Shown piece by piece: positions 19,576 through 29,539 of a stretch of DNA of 64,000 nucleotides. The DNA is from Lautropia sp. (lineage in GTDB: Bacteria; Pseudomonadota; Gammaproteobacteria; Burkholderiales; Burkholderiaceae_E): positions 146,417 to 210,416 of the forward strand of contig JAUNKF010000004.1 of assembly GCA_030532895.1 (NCBI GenBank), read 5' to 3'. The translations under genes were made by a program, and so were the position numbers. How positions within the stretch are numbered: the stretch's first letter is position 1; every line of letters starts with the position of its first letter. The notes beneath the pieces are model-generated. The model was given only the letters and a program-made list of their open reading frames with translations. It did not search any database and was not told the DNA's origin.

Positions 19576-21332
19576 TCGATCCGATGCACTCGCTTGCATT
19601 CTCGATCCAGGCGAATCCTGGCGTGTATGCCGTATTGGTTGGCTCGGGTGTTTCGCGGGCCGCCCAGATCCCTACGGGTTGGGAGATCACTCTCGATCTG
19701 GTAACCAAGTTGGCCGCAGTGGTAGGCGAAAACTGCGGTACCGATCCTGCTCTTTGGTATCGCGAGCGTTATGGCAAAGAGCCTGACTATTCCGATCTGT
19801 TGGACGCACTGGCGAAGACTCCGGCGGAGCGTCAGCAGTTGCTGCGTGCCTATCTGGAACCTTCCGAAGAAGAGCGTACCGTCGGCCTAAAGGCTCCGAC
19901 TGCCGCGCACCGGGCCATTGCCAACCTCGCAGCGAAGGGCTACGTCCGCATCATCATCACCACCAATTTCGACCGTCTAATGGAGACGGCACTGGCGGAC
20001 GTCGGGGTAGTGCCGACCGTGCTCAGTTCGCCGGATCAGGTGCATGGTGCGATGCCTTTGATTCATACCCGCTGTTGCGTGTTCAAAGTGCATGGCGATT
20101 ATCTGGATACCCGCATCCGTAACACACCCGCCGAACTGGAGGGATATCCAAAGGAGTTTGACGATCTGCTGGATCGCATCCTCGATGAGTTCGGGCTGAT
20201 CGTTTGTGGCTGGTCGGCGGAATGGGATATGGCTTTGCGTGCCGCGCTCGAACGGGCAGTGTCCCGCCGCTTCTCGCACTTCTGGGCCGTGCGCGGTGAG
20301 CCGGGCAACGCTGCCAAGAGACTGATCGAGCACCGACAGGGGCAGAAACTACCGATTGCGGATGCGGACAGCTTCTTTTCCGAGTTAGGGCGTTTGGTTG
20401 AGGCTCTGGAGCAGTTCTCACGACCACACCCTCTCTCGACCGAAGCAGCAGTTGCCAGCCTCAAGGGCTATCTCGCTGAGAGCAAGCACCGCATCCGTCT
20501 TGCCGATCTTGTTGGTGGTGAGGTAGACCGAGTGCTCGACGCCACTGCCACCTCCGCATTCGCTCTGCAAGGAGGGCCTGCGCCAGATACGAATACGTTT
20601 ACGGCGCGGGTGCGCGCCTATGAGGCCGCCTGCGAGACGCTGGTAGCGATGGCTGCCGTGGGCGGCTATTGGGTGGAGGATTGGCATTACACTACGTGGC
20701 AAACGGCGTTAACAAGGTTGGCCACCCGGCGTGGGGAGTCAGGTTTCAACCTTTGGGTTGAATCGCAGCGTTATCCCGCCACCTTGCTTCTTTATGCATT
20801 AGGGCTTGGTTCGGTTGAGGCTGGTGAAAGGGGATTGCTGTTTCTCGGGAAGTTGTTCGGCACCACTGTCCATCGGGAGCATCGGGAAGATCAAACTGCT
20901 GTTGAATTGCTACCGGCATTTTGTCTCTTCGAGCTCGGCAATGAGCCTGCGAAGCTGCTCGAAGGCATGAATCGGCGACATGCACCGCTCAATGACTGGA
21001 TCCATGCGCTGCTGCTACCGCGATTTCGAAGCCTCGTTCCATCAGAGTCCAGATTCTCGTATTGCTTCGACAGGCTGGAGGTTCTAATGGCGCTGAGCTT
21101 TGCTCATCACGCTGAATGGACTGAGGAGTGGAGATATTGGGTGCCGCCAGGACGCTATGGCTATAGAAGGGATAGCCTTGATCGCATCGTCAAGGAGATG
21201 CAATCCTCAATCGAAAGTCTCGGAGACAAATCGCCCTACGTCAGAAGCGGGATCTTCGGCCATTCGGCGGAGAGGTGCATTGCGGGGATCAATGCCTTTA
21301 CAGCCTGGGTGCGAGAGCTGAGATGGTTCTGA
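19572..21332 (+). CDS. SIR2-domain protein within the type I RM operon (predicted NAD+-consuming defence effector)
   Basis: A 586-residue protein. Residues about 15-285 form a SIR2-like domain with intact NAD+-site elements: [19 protein letters not shown] (23-39), [10 protein letters not shown] with Asn132 and Asp134, KVHGD with His174 as the predicted catalytic base, and VCGWSAEWD (211-219). The remaining 300 residues contain no domain I recognise. Several prokaryotic defence systems (Thoeris ThsA, DSR, SIR2-HerA, SIR2-Argonaute) use such domains to destroy NAD+ during phage infection; that role is inferred here. The start ATG overlaps the hsdS stop by 4 bp, so it is translationally coupled. 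An alternative start is ATG 19584. Confidence 0.88.
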   Translation: MIDPMHSLAFSIQANPGVYAVLVGSGVSRAAQIPTGWEITLDLVTKLAAVVGENCGTDPALWYRERYGKEPDYSDLLDALAKTPAERQQLLRAYLEPSEEERTVGLKAPTAAHRAIANLAAKGYVRIIITTNFDRLMETALADVGVVPTVLSSPDQVHGAMPLIHTRCCVFKVHGDYLDTRIRNTPAELEGYPKEFDDLLDRILDEFGLIVCGWSAEWDMALRAALERAVSRRFSHFWAVRGEPGNAAKRLIEHRQGQKLPIADADSFFSELGRLVEALEQFSRPHPLSTEAAVASLKGYLAESKHRIRLADLVGGEVDRVLDATATSAFALQGGPAPDTNTFTARVRAYEAACETLVAMAAVGGYWVEDWHYTTWQTALTRLATRRGESGFNLWVESQRYPATLLLYALGLGSVEAGERGLLFLGKLFGTTVHREHREDQTAVELLPAFCLFELGNEPAKLLEGMNRRHAPLNDWIHALLLPRFRSLVPSESRFSYCFDRLEVLMALSFAHHAEWTEEWRYWVPPGRYGYRRDSLDRIVKEMQSSIESLGDKSPYVRSGIFGHSAERCIAGINAFTAWVRELRWF

Positions 21333-21351
21333 GAAGGGCTGGAGGCAAAGC

Positions 21352-22098
21352 ATGACACTCGACTGGTGCCCCGGTATCCGCGAAGCCTGCCGCCATTGGC
21401 GCAGCGCCCCGATGCTGCAACAGACCTTTGAGGCAATGGAGCAGAATCTGGAGCAGAACAACGATGCGTGCATCGACTGCGCCAAGACAGTCGTGGAGGT
21501 GGTTTGTCGGGTGGTAGTGGAGAGTTTTCATACCCAGCAAGTCCCGCTCAAGCCTAGGCAGGAGACGCCTTCGCTTTCGGATTGGCTAACGGCTGCAATT
21601 CGGGCGCTCAAACTCGGCGATGTCCGAGACGAACGCTTCAAGAAGTTGGTGTCCAGCCATCACAAGTTGGCCGACGCATTGAACGATCTGCGTAACAAGG
21701 CGGGACCTGCCAGCCACGGCAAAGACCCGTATCTGCAGCGGTTGGCAGATCACCACCGTCGCAGCGCAGTTCTGGCGGCCGATGCCATTGTAGCTTTTCT
21801 GCATCAGGCGTATCTGGATGCACAGCTGGACCCGATCAGCTCCCGCGAGCCTTGGGAGCGATTTGCAGAAGACAACGCGCTGATCGACGCGCACGTAGGG
21901 CTGGCTGTGGACGCCGAGGACGGCGACTCGCCAATTTTGCGTTTCCTGCTACCGGGTGGAGATGAGCTGCCCATCAACATCGAAGTGAGCCGTCTGCTTT
22001 ACCAACTGGATCGGGATGCCTACGTAGAAGCGTTGAATGCTGCGCGTGGGGCAGTTGCTCCGGCTGTGGAGCCCATCGAAGAACAAGGAGAACTGTAA
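21352..22098 (+). CDS. Abortive-infection (Abi_C domain) family protein
   Basis: A 248-residue soluble protein. The middle region matches the abortive infection C-terminal domain: [20 protein letters not shown], then [20 protein letters not shown] and a helix of small residues ([15 protein letters not shown]). The R-N-K...HG pattern is the hallmark. The N-terminal 60 or so residues are helical; the last 80 are acidic with [20 protein letters not shown]. Such proteins are annotated as abortive-infection factors, but their mechanism is mostly unknown. It lies 19 bp after the SIR2 gene and its stop codon shares one base with the hsdR start, placing it firmly inside the operon. Confidence 0.78.
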   Translation: MTLDWCPGIREACRHWRSAPMLQQTFEAMEQNLEQNNDACIDCAKTVVEVVCRVVVESFHTQQVPLKPRQETPSLSDWLTAAIRALKLGDVRDERFKKLVSSHHKLADALNDLRNKAGPASHGKDPYLQRLADHHRRSAVLAADAIVAFLHQAYLDAQLDPISSREPWERFAEDNALIDAHVGLAVDAEDGDSPILRFLLPGGDELPINIEVSRLLYQLDRDAYVEALNAARGAVAPAVEPIEEQGEL

Positions 22099-25000
22099 TG
22101 GCGTTTCTGTCGGAGGCCGCCGTGGAGCAGGCGCTGCTGGATCATCTGCGTGCTCTCGGTTACAGCATCGAACGTGAGGAGGACATCGGCCCTGATGGAC
22201 ACCGACCGGAACGTGAGAGTCACGATGAGGTCGTGCTCAAGAAACGGTTCGAGGACGCCGTAGCACGCTTAAACCCAGAATTGCCATTTGAGGCGCGTCA
22301 AGATGCCGTGCGACGTGTGATGCAGTCCGAGCTGCCGTCGCTGCTCGAAGAGAACCGCCGTCTCCACAAGCTGATGACGGAAGGCGTGGATGTCGAATAC
22401 TACGCGAACGACGGCACACTGACAGCGGGCAAGGTCACGCTAATCGACTTCGAAAAACCGGAGCAGAATGATTGGTTGGCGGTAAGCCAGTTCGTGGTGA
22501 TCAATGGCCGGAATAATCGGCGACCCGATGTGGTGGTGTTCGTCAACGGCCTGCCGCTGGGTGTGATTGAGCTGAAGGCGCCGGGCAACGCGGGGGCACA
22601 CCTGCTGGGTGCGTTCAACCAGTTGCAGACCTACAAGCAGCAGATTCCGCAGTTGTTCCATACCAACGCGCTGCTGGTCACATCGGACGGCATTGCTGCT
22701 CGGGTGGGTTCCTTGTCGGCTGACCTGGAGCGCTTTATGCCGTGGCGTACTATCGACGGAAAGGACATCGCCCCGAAAGGCGCGCCCGAACTCTCGACCC
22801 TGATCGAGGGCGTGTTCGAGCATCGCCGCTTGCTCGATCTGCTCCGTCATTTCACGGTGTTCGGTGAAACGGGTTCAAGGCTAGTCAAAATTATTGCGGG
22901 CTATCACCAGTTCCACGCGGTGAATAAGGCGGTGGAGTCTACGGTTCGCGCATCAGCCCGGTGGCAAGGTGTGCAGGAAGAGCCGGCGCATTACGGCTTG
23001 CCCAGCGTGAAAAACCAGGCTTCTGGCGACCGCCGGGTGGGTGTGATCTGGCACACCCAAGGCTCCGGTAAGAGCCTGTTGATGGCGTTTTATGCCGGGC
23101 GACTGGTGAAGCACTTGGAAATGGCCAACCCCACGCTGGTGGTGCTGACAGACCGCAACGATCTCGACGATCAGCTTTTCTCCACCTTTTCGATGTGTCG
23201 TGACCTGATTCGGCAGGAGCCTGTTCAAGCCGATAGCCGGGAGCATCTGGTTTCCCTGTTGAGCCGTGCCTCGGGCGGTGTCATTTTTACCACCTTGCAG
23301 AAGTTCGGCGAGGTCGAGGAGCCACTCACCACCCGTCGCAACGTGGTCGTCATGGCAGATGAGGCACACCGAAGCCAGTATGGCCTCAAGGCGAGAGTGG
23401 ACGCGAAGAGTGGTGAAATCTCCTATGGCTTCGCCAAATACATGCGTGATGCCCTGCCAAACGCTTCCTTCATAGGCTTTACCGGAACACCCATTGAGGC
23501 GGATGACGTGAATACGCCCGCCGTGTTCGGCAACTATATCGATGTCTACGACATCAGCCGTGCCGTGGAGGACGGCGCGACGGTGCCGATCTACTACGAG
23601 TCGCGGCTGGCCCGTATCGAACTGGACGAGGAGGAAAAATCGAAGGTCGACGCCGAGGTCAATGAGTTGATTGAGGGGGACTCCGCAGCCGACCAGGAGC
23701 GTTTCAAGCGGAAGTGGTCAGCAGTCGAGGCCCTGGTTGGCAGTGACAAGCGTCTGGCTGTTGTGGCCAAGGATATCGTTGCCCACTTCGAGGATCGCGT
23801 GCATGCCCTTGAGGGCAAGGCGATGGTCGTGTGCATGAGCCGCCGAATCTGCGTCAAACTTTACGACGAGATTGTCAGGCTGAGACCGGATTGGCACAGT
23901 ACCGATGAGAACGCAGGTGTGGTCAAGATTGTGATGACCGGAGCCGCCAGTGACCCGGATGGATGGCAGCAGCATATTGGCAACAAGGCCCGGCGTGATT
24001 TGCTGGCCAAACGTGCTCGTGATCCCAAAGATCCACTCAGGCTGGTGATTGTGCGGGATATGTGGCTGACCGGTTTTGACGCGCCATGCATGCACACAAT
24101 GTACATCGACAAGCCGATGCAGGGGCACGGACTGATGCAGGCCATTGCGCGCGTGAACCGCGTGTTCCGTGACAAGCCCGCCGGGTTGATCGTTGACTAC
24201 ATCGGTATCGCACAGAATCTGAAGTCTGCGCTACAGCAGTATTCCAGGAGCGACCAGGAAAACACCGGCGTTGATGAAGCACAGGCTGTTGCGGTGATGA
24301 TGGAAAAGTATGAGGTCGTGCGGGACATGTACCACGGCTTCGACTACGCTTCGGCGCTGAACGGCTCGCCGCAGGAGCGGCTTGCGATGATGGCCGCTGC
24401 CATTGATTGGATTCTCGGACTGCAACAGAAGCTGGCAGCACAAGAGAAGACAGAGGAAGGCAAGAAGAATGCTCATCGCCGGTACCAGGACACCGTGCTG
24501 GCTTTGTCGAAGGCTTTCGCGTTGGCAGCCGCTTCCGACGAGGCCCGAAAGATTCGGGAGGAAGTCGGTTTCTTTCAGGCGATTCGTGCCGCGCTGGTTA
24601 AGAGTGCTACAGGATCTGGGATGGCCTGGCAGGAGCGTGAATTGGCCATTCAGCAGATCGTCAGCCGGGGGGTTTTCTCCACCGATATTGTGGATATCCT
24701 CGCTGCTGCGGGCATCAAGAGTCCGGATATTTCCATTCTCTCGGATGAGTTCCTTGCGGAAGTTCAGCAGATGGAGAAGAAGAATCTTGCACTGGAAGCC
24801 TTGCGCAAGCTGATTAACGACGGTATCCGTTCACGCAGCAAGCCCAACGTGGTGCAGACCAAGGCGTTCTCGGAGCGGCTGGAGGATTCGGTGGCGCGTT
24901 ATCACGCCAACGCCATCACTACTGCTGAGGTGCTGCAGGAGCTGATCCAGTTGGCCAAGGACATTCGCGCGGCGCGTCAGCGTGGCGAAGAGTCTGGTTT

Positions 25001-25310
25001 GTCAGATGAAGAAATCGCCTTCTACGACGCTCTGGCCGAGAACGAAAGCGCCATGCAGATGATGGGCGACGACAAGCTCAAGCTGATCGCTCATGAATTG
25101 CTGCAGAGCCTACGCGAGAATGTGTCGGTCGACTGGGCCAACCGGGAGTCCGCCCGTGCACGGATGCGCGTGCTGGTCAAGCGCATCCTGCGAAAGTACG
25201 GATACCCGCCAGACCTTCAGGACAGGGCAGTTCAGACGGTGCTGCAGCAGGCCGAAGCGTTGTCGTCGAGATGGTCAGTGTCGCGCGAAGGGACTGCTTG
25301 GGATGAGTGA
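22098..25310 (+). CDS. hsdR: Type I restriction-modification system, endonuclease/translocase subunit
   Basis: A 1070-residue restriction subunit. An N-terminal nuclease domain carries [20 protein letters not shown] (PD...E-x-K, about residues 142-161). The helicase motor follows: Walker A in [13 protein letters not shown] (about residue 320), [14 protein letters not shown], Walker B variant MADEAHRSQ (about residue 420), [11 protein letters not shown] and the late motifs [20 protein letters not shown] and QAIARVNRV. The C-terminal 350 residues form the helical region that docks on the methylase. With HsdM and HsdS it would cut unmodified DNA after ATP-driven translocation. All motifs appear intact. 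It is the last intact cistron of the operon. Confidence 0.97.
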   Translation: MAFLSEAAVEQALLDHLRALGYSIEREEDIGPDGHRPERESHDEVVLKKRFEDAVARLNPELPFEARQDAVRRVMQSELPSLLEENRRLHKLMTEGVDVEYYANDGTLTAGKVTLIDFEKPEQNDWLAVSQFVVINGRNNRRPDVVVFVNGLPLGVIELKAPGNAGAHLLGAFNQLQTYKQQIPQLFHTNALLVTSDGIAARVGSLSADLERFMPWRTIDGKDIAPKGAPELSTLIEGVFEHRRLLDLLRHFTVFGETGSRLVKIIAGYHQFHAVNKAVESTVRASARWQGVQEEPAHYGLPSVKNQASGDRRVGVIWHTQGSGKSLLMAFYAGRLVKHLEMANPTLVVLTDRNDLDDQLFSTFSMCRDLIRQEPVQADSREHLVSLLSRASGGVIFTTLQKFGEVEEPLTTRRNVVVMADEAHRSQYGLKARVDAKSGEISYGFAKYMRDALPNASFIGFTGTPIEADDVNTPAVFGNYIDVYDISRAVEDGATVPIYYESRLARIELDEEEKSKVDAEVNELIEGDSAADQERFKRKWSAVEALVGSDKRLAVVAKDIVAHFEDRVHALEGKAMVVCMSRRICVKLYDEIVRLRPDWHSTDENAGVVKIVMTGAASDPDGWQQHIGNKARRDLLAKRARDPKDPLRLVIVRDMWLTGFDAPCMHTMYIDKPMQGHGLMQAIARVNRVFRDKPAGLIVDYIGIAQNLKSALQQYSRSDQENTGVDEAQAVAVMMEKYEVVRDMYHGFDYASALNGSPQERLAMMAAAIDWILGLQQKLAAQEKTEEGKKNAHRRYQDTVLALSKAFALAAASDEARKIREEVGFFQAIRAALVKSATGSGMAWQERELAIQQIVSRGVFSTDIVDILAAAGIKSPDISILSDEFLAEVQQMEKKNLALEALRKLINDGIRSRSKPNVVQTKAFSERLEDSVARYHANAITTAEVLQELIQLAKDIRAARQRGEESGLSDEEIAFYDALAENESAMQMMGDDKLKLIAHELLQSLRENVSVDWANRESARARMRVLVKRILRKYGYPPDLQDRAVQTVLQQAEALSSRWSVSREGTAWDE

Positions 25311-25590
25311 TCAAGAAATTGATCTGTATCGTGGAGCGGTTGTCTTCGCCAGGCAGTGATCTGGCGCAACAGTCGCTCAAAGACCCGTATCTGTTCGATT
25401 TTCTCGATGTCGGCAACGAGGCTGACGAGCGCGAGATCGAGTCGGCGCTGGTTAGACACAAGTCTCAGCCCATAGACGTAGCAGACTACAAGCTGCTTGA
25501 GTCTTTGCCCAAGGAACTGCAAACCAATCTTGCCCAGCATCGAGCAGATTGATCGAGAGTTGGGGGGCAGTGAGCATGGGCTTCAGGCAC
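25307..25590 (+). pseudogene. Decayed second DUF1016 gene with internal deletion and frameshift
   Basis: One frame reads SDLAQQSLKDPYLFDFLDVG and EADEREIESALVRH, closely parallel to residues about 177-212 of the intact DUF1016 protein at 17205 ([20 protein letters not shown] ... [11 protein letters not shown]). It then jumps directly to ADYKLLESLPKELQTNL, parallel to the last 35 residues. The roughly 90 residues between them, which hold the nuclease catalytic site, are gone. The end (PSIEQIDRELGG) continues only in the +1 frame. The front may have begun at ATG 25303, overlapping the hsdR stop. It can no longer encode a nuclease. Confidence 0.75.
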
Positions 25591-25723
25591 AGATGGTACG
25601 GATCATTCGGGCTGGACTCGAATTGCCACGATTCGTACCGCCGCTGAGCAGCGCAGTCCGCAGGTGCTGCTCGCAGGATCCCTGCACGAGGAGTACGTGG
25701 TAACCGGTGTGATCACAGCCAAG

Positions 25724-25751
25724 AAAAAGGGCCCGGAGATCATCCGGGCCC
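25724..25751 (-). terminator. Rho-independent terminator of the tmRNA gene
   Basis: On the minus strand an 8-bp GC stem (GGGCCCGG at 25744-25751 with CCGGGCCC at 25729-25736) and a 7-nt loop are followed by TTTTT (25728-25724), 11 bp past the tmRNA CCA end. Confidence 0.9.
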
Positions 25752-25762
25752 TGCTGGGTGTC

Positions 25763-26126
25763 TGGTGGAGCCGGCGGGAATTGAACCCGCGTCCGAAAGT
25801 CTTCTACGACCAGTTCTACGTGTGTAGTGACGTCTTTGGGATCTCGTTGCCGTTACGCCGACGCACAGGCTCAACCAGCAACCAGCCACCTTTCAGTTTA
25901 ATGCCCGACCAAGTAGCCCGGCCGGACACGATTCGGTATGAATGACGCTGCTGCCCCTTGCGGGGCCCGTGCTACCGACAACCCGGTGCAGCGGCTAGGC
26001 CTTAAGCGGCCAGTGCGAAACGCTCGTCGTTGGCGTTTATTTGGTTTTCCGATGGATTTACGAGGTCACGGACCCTCGACACGCCCTGAGCCGCTTCATT
26101 ACCCCCGTCGAAACCAGGTCGGCCCC
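25763..26126 (-). ncRNA. ssrA: Transfer-messenger RNA
   Basis: A 364-nt tmRNA. The 5' end GGGGCCG (26126-26120) pairs with CGGCTCC before the 3' ACCA (25766-25763), including the G3-U70 wobble that makes it an alanine acceptor. The T-arm GGGTTCAATTCCC is present near the 3' end, and the 5' region has the usual CTGGTTTCGACGGGGGTAA. The tag frame at 26034-26002 reads ANDERFALAA then TAA, a tag of the kind found in Bordetella-like betaproteobacteria. The RNA rescues stalled ribosomes with SmpB. Its 3' end faces the restriction island, and ssrA 3' ends are frequent integration sites. Confidence 0.97.
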
Positions 26127-26186
26127 AGCAGGCCAGTCTATCACAAGTAACAAGGTTTTGAGTGGCAGTGATGGCGCGTGCCAATT

Positions 26187-26855
26187 TCACCAACAGTTCT
26201 TCAACATCGTCAGCAGCCCGGCCGGGCTGTGGATCAGGTGGTCTGCGCCCCAGCTGGCGGCGGCTTCAGGGCTGCAGTAACCGTAGGCGGCGGCGATGGT
26301 GGTCATGCCGACGGCTTTGCCGGCCTGGATGTCGCGAGCGTCATCGCCGATGTACCAGCACTGATTGGCGTTGAGGCCGGTTTCCTTCAGTGCGCGCTTG
26401 AGCAGGTCGGGGTAGGGTTTGGGGCGCGGGGCAGAGTCGCCGCCGTAGGCAAGTACGGTGCGCTCGCTCAGCCCCAGGCCGCTCACCACTTGCTGGACGA
26501 GGTATTCCATCTTGTTCGAGACGATGCCCCAGCGGATATTTCGGCTTTCCAGCCAGTCGAGCACGGCGGGCATGCCGTCAAAGAGGCGGGTATGCACGAC
26601 GATGTCCTTTTCGTAGAGGTTGAGGAAGTCGTCGCGCAGTTTGGGGAAGTGTTCGTCGTCCGGAGTGACGCCCAGGCCGATACCCAGGAGGCCACGGGCG
26701 CCGGCCGAGGCGAAGGGGCGGTACTCGGCCAGTGGCAGTGGCGTCAGGCCACGCTCGATCCGCATCAGGTTGACCGGGGTGGCCAGGTCATCGGCGGTGT
26801 CGGCGAGGGTGCCATCCAGGTCGAAGAAGACGGCGGCGGGCAGGGAAACGGACAT
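26187..26855 (-). CDS. gph: Phosphoglycolate phosphatase (HAD superfamily)
   Basis: A 222-residue haloacid-dehalogenase hydrolase. ATG 26855 is chosen because the family begins just before motif I; the longer frame to 26966 adds unrelated sequence. Motif I is FFDLDGTLADTADD with the nucleophile Asp (about residue 11), motif II is WGIVSNKM, motif III the Lys in RPKPYPDLL, and motif IV YIGDDARDIQAGKAVGM. A helical cap lies between motifs I and II. It dephosphorylates 2-phosphoglycolate; close relatives in this genomic position have also been annotated as N-acetylmuramic acid 6-phosphate phosphatase (MupP), which cannot be excluded. It lies 61 bp upstream of the tmRNA 5' end, downstream of ubiG in the same direction. 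Confidence 0.88.
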   Translation of the reverse strand: MSVSLPAAVFFDLDGTLADTADDLATPVNLMRIERGLTPLPLAEYRPFASAGARGLLGIGLGVTPDDEHFPKLRDDFLNLYEKDIVVHTRLFDGMPAVLDWLESRNIRWGIVSNKMEYLVQQVVSGLGLSERTVLAYGGDSAPRPKPYPDLLKRALKETGLNANQCWYIGDDARDIQAGKAVGMTTIAAAYGYCSPEAAASWGADHLIHSPAGLLTMLKNCW

Positions 26856-27118
26856 ATCAAGACGGAAAAACGAGAGAGAACAAGAGAGCAAGAAGCCCCC
26901 GGCATGTGGTGTCAGCGTGTACACCATCCCTGATGAGACGGTGGGGGCAACCAGGATGTAGCACAAGACCTGGGCTTTTCATGCTTGCCCGCATGCTTGT
27001 CGGTGGGTGAGGGGGCCGTCATGCTGGCGGGGAACACCGCCATTTCATCCGGAGTCAACGGGGGCAGGGATCGTGACAGACAGGTCTCGTGATGCAGTCG
27101 ACGAGCCGATGCGCATGA

Positions 27119-27880
27119 TCATGCCGGCTTTCTGAAGGCCACCATGTAGTTGACGCTCACGTCGTTCGGTTGCAGGTGGTACTGCTTCGTGAACGGGTTG
27201 TAGCTCAGGCCGATGAAACCGGTGGGGTCGAGGCCGGCCCGGCGGCCGGCGCGGACCAGCTCGGCGGGCTGGATCATCTTGTCGTAGCTGTGGGTGCCCT
27301 TGGGCAGCAGCTTGAGCAGATATTCGGCGCCCACGATGGCGAAGAGGAAGGATTTGGGATTGCGGTTGAGCGTGGAAAAGGTGAGCAGGCCACCCGGCTT
27401 GGCCAATTTCGCGCAGGCATGGATGACCGACTCGAAGTCGGGGACGTGTTCGAGCATTTCCATGCAGGTGACGACATCGAAGTGTTCGGGCTGGCGGGCG
27501 GCCAGCTCTTCGACGGCGATCTGCTCGTAGGTCACGGGCACGCCCGTGTCCAGTGCATGCAGCTTGGCGATCTTCAGCGATTTCTCGGCCAGGTCGATGC
27601 CCATCGCCTTGGCGCCATCGGCGGCGAGCGATTCGGTGAGGATGCCGCCGCCGCAGCCCACGTCCAGCGCATCCAGGCCCGCCAGGCTGCCGCCGGCCTG
27701 CTCACGTATCCAGGACAGCCGCAACGGGTTGATCTCGTGCAGCGGCTTGAATTCGCTGTTTGGGTCCCACCAGCGGGAGGCCAGGGTCTGAAACTTGTCC
27801 AATTCGTGCTGGTCGACGTTGCGGGCGGCAGACGAAGACTGGCTGAGGGCGCGGTCGGCGGTAGGGGCAGAAGTGCTCAT
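27119..27880 (-). CDS. ubiG: Ubiquinone biosynthesis O-methyltransferase
   Basis: A 253-residue SAM-dependent methyltransferase. ATG 27880 gives the standard N-terminus leading to NVDQHELDKFQTLASRWWDP, the diagnostic UbiG opening. SAM-binding motif I is ALDVGCGGGILTESLA (about residues 64-79), followed by GIDLAEKSLKIAK, DVVTCMEMLEHVPD and FSTLNRNPKSFLFAI. The C-terminal GFIGLSYNPFTKQYHL and VNYMVAFRKP fit the family. It methylates the two hydroxyl positions O-5 and O-6 on the quinone ring precursor. The order gyrA, ompA, ubiG, gph with gyrA divergent is typical of Burkholderiales. Confidence 0.95.
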   Translation of the reverse strand: MSTSAPTADRALSQSSSAARNVDQHELDKFQTLASRWWDPNSEFKPLHEINPLRLSWIREQAGGSLAGLDALDVGCGGGILTESLAADGAKAMGIDLAEKSLKIAKLHALDTGVPVTYEQIAVEELAARQPEHFDVVTCMEMLEHVPDFESVIHACAKLAKPGGLLTFSTLNRNPKSFLFAIVGAEYLLKLLPKGTHSYDKMIQPAELVRAGRRAGLDPTGFIGLSYNPFTKQYHLQPNDVSVNYMVAFRKPA

Positions 27881-28103
27881 GAGTGGACTGAAAGTGGCCG
27901 CCCGTCTGGCAACGTAAGGCGGTGTGAGTGGTGTCGATCTGCACATTCTACGATCAGCCACCGGCTTGGGGGCAGCAGCACTCGGGGGTTGTTTGCTCTT
28001 GCCCGTGCGTTGATGGGGGCTCGGGCGCGTACACGTCTCGAACTGGCCGGTGTTCTTTGATGAAGCGCGAGCAGGCGTGCAGAGAGCCTCGGCTAGACCC
28101 ATG

Positions 28104-28136
28104 AAAAAAGCCACCGGGCCAAGGCCACGATGGCTT
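28104..28136 (-). terminator. Terminator downstream of ompA
   Basis: AAAAGCCA (28104-28111) pairs with TGGCTTTT (28129-28136); the inner loop holds GGCCAAGGCC. T-runs occur on both sides, so it could act in either direction. It lies 52 bp past the ompA stop on the minus strand. Confidence 0.7.
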
Positions 28137-28187
28137 TTGCGGTGACCCCAGTGCCCGCCGGGGCGGGCAGCTGGGCAGCCAGAAGGA

Positions 28188-28847
28188 TTACTTCATGACT
28201 TCGCGGTTACCAACCACTTCGATTTCCACGCGACGGTTCTGGGCGCGGCCTTCGCGGGTCTTGTTGTCGGCGACCGGCTGGGCTTCACCTTTACCTTCGG
28301 TGTAGATGCGGTTGGCTTCGATGCCCTTGCCAACCAGGTAAGCCTTGACGGCTTCTGCACGGCGAACCGACAGACGCTGGTTGTAGGCTTCCTTACCGAC
28401 GCTGTCGGTGTGGCCCACGGCGATGATCACTTCCAGTGCCACGCCGTCGAGCTGGCCGACGATGTCATCCAGCTTCTGCTTGCCTTCGTCCTTCAGCACT
28501 GCACGGTCGAAGCCGAAGAAGGTGTCAGCAGCGAAGGTGACTTTCTCGCTGACAGGATGCGTTGCAGGTGGTGGGGGCGGCGGCGGTGGCGGAGGTGGGG
28601 GCGGCGGAGGCGGAGCCTTGGGCACCAGATCCGGGTCGCAGGCTTCAACCGCTTGCGAGGCCTGGAAGTAGCCGTCGCGCAGGCAGTTGCCGAACTTGCC
28701 GGTGACGACACCACCGTCGCGGCTGGTGATGTAGCCGGTGTCATTCTGATCGGCTGTGATATCTGGGCCTTTTCCGCCGCTGCTCGAGGCGCAGGCGGCG
28801 AGCAGCGCTGTCGCAGCCAATGCGCCAAGCTTGACCGATTTCTTCAT
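28188..28847 (-). CDS. ompA: OmpA-family outer-membrane lipoprotein with polyproline linker
   Basis: A 219-residue protein. ATG 28847 follows GAGAGGAGAAAC, a good ribosome binding site. The signal sequence MKKSVKLGALAATALLAACA ends in a lipobox (LAAC), so the protein is probably lipid-anchored. A polar stretch containing DPDLVPKA leads to an uninterrupted run of about 16 prolines (coding DNA 28567-28617), then the peptidoglycan-binding OmpA C-terminal domain: FGFDRAVLKDEGKQKLDDIV, VGHTDSVGKEAYNQRLSVRR and the final RRVEIEV, with the Asp and Arg that hold diaminopimelate. There is no beta-barrel. It tethers the outer membrane to peptidoglycan. Confidence 0.9.
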   Translation of the reverse strand: MKKSVKLGALAATALLAACASSSGGKGPDITADQNDTGYITSRDGGVVTGKFGNCLRDGYFQASQAVEACDPDLVPKAPPPPPPPPPPPPPPPPATHPVSEKVTFAADTFFGFDRAVLKDEGKQKLDDIVGQLDGVALEVIIAVGHTDSVGKEAYNQRLSVRRAEAVKAYLVGKGIEANRIYTEGKGEAQPVADNKTREGRAQNRRVEIEVVGNREVMK

Positions 28848-29539
28848 GTTTCTCCTCTCGGTGAGACGACTCTCAGCTGAAAAATCAGCACCTTGACAGG
28901 ACTCTGGCATGACCAGCGGATGACCCTGTGCAAAATGCAGTGAGCTTACGTAAACGCAGCATCAGGCCGGAGCCATCATGCTGAAACAAATACGATTTGC
29001 CTGTCCCATTGTGCCATAGGGGCATTGCCGAGGGCTTCGGCTTTGGGCGCATCTGCGACGGGTGGCGGTCGATTTGTGGTTATCGTGCAACATCCGTGCG
29101 CTTGTGTTTGGCTCTCTGGCGGGTAAACGGGCTGTGGGCGGACATGTATTCGTGCGTTGCGTGCGTTGGCGATGCCTCGGGGCCGAGCTGGGGTTTGCTC
29201 GGGCAGTGTGGCCTGCCGTGGGCTTGACCGGCACGGCCGGTTGGCGGAGCCGCGACAGTGGGGGCCTGCATTGAGGGGGGCAGGGCCAGATAGTTTAAAA
29301 TTGCCCGGTTCAGGGCGTGTCATGTGTTGACCCGACCCCGTGGGTGCCTTCGTGGGCATTGGGGGTGTGGGGCACGTGTGACACGTTGCGGGCATTCGGG
29401 CTGGCAGCGTCCATGACTGGGTCGCTGTCACCTGATCGTCCAGGGATGCTTCTCCCAGCCAGGCCGGGTTTCACTGGTTTGGGCCACTCTTCAGGGTGCA
29501 GGGCCGAGAGGGCCGCTGCCCCGCCATCACTCGGATTTC
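28848..29539. other. Intergenic region between divergent ompA and gyrA
   Basis: About 690 bp with no supported gene. It must hold the ompA promoter on the left and the gyrA promoter on the right (29271-29299). A segment at 29316-29345 (GGCGTGTCATGTG ... CCCCGTGGG) resembles a diverged copy of the dispersed repeat described elsewhere. Confidence 0.5.
29271..29299 (+). promoter_or_regulatory. Putative sigma-70 promoter of gyrA
   Basis: TTGAGG (29271-29276) and TTTAAA (29294-29299) are separated by exactly 17 bp in the gyrA direction, in the only AT-rich patch of the gap. The 5' leader would be about 235 nt. Confidence 0.45.

Noticed and set aside
26127..26186. Promoter of ssrA
   Set aside because: The gap must contain it, but no pair of hexamers at proper spacing was convincing enough to list.
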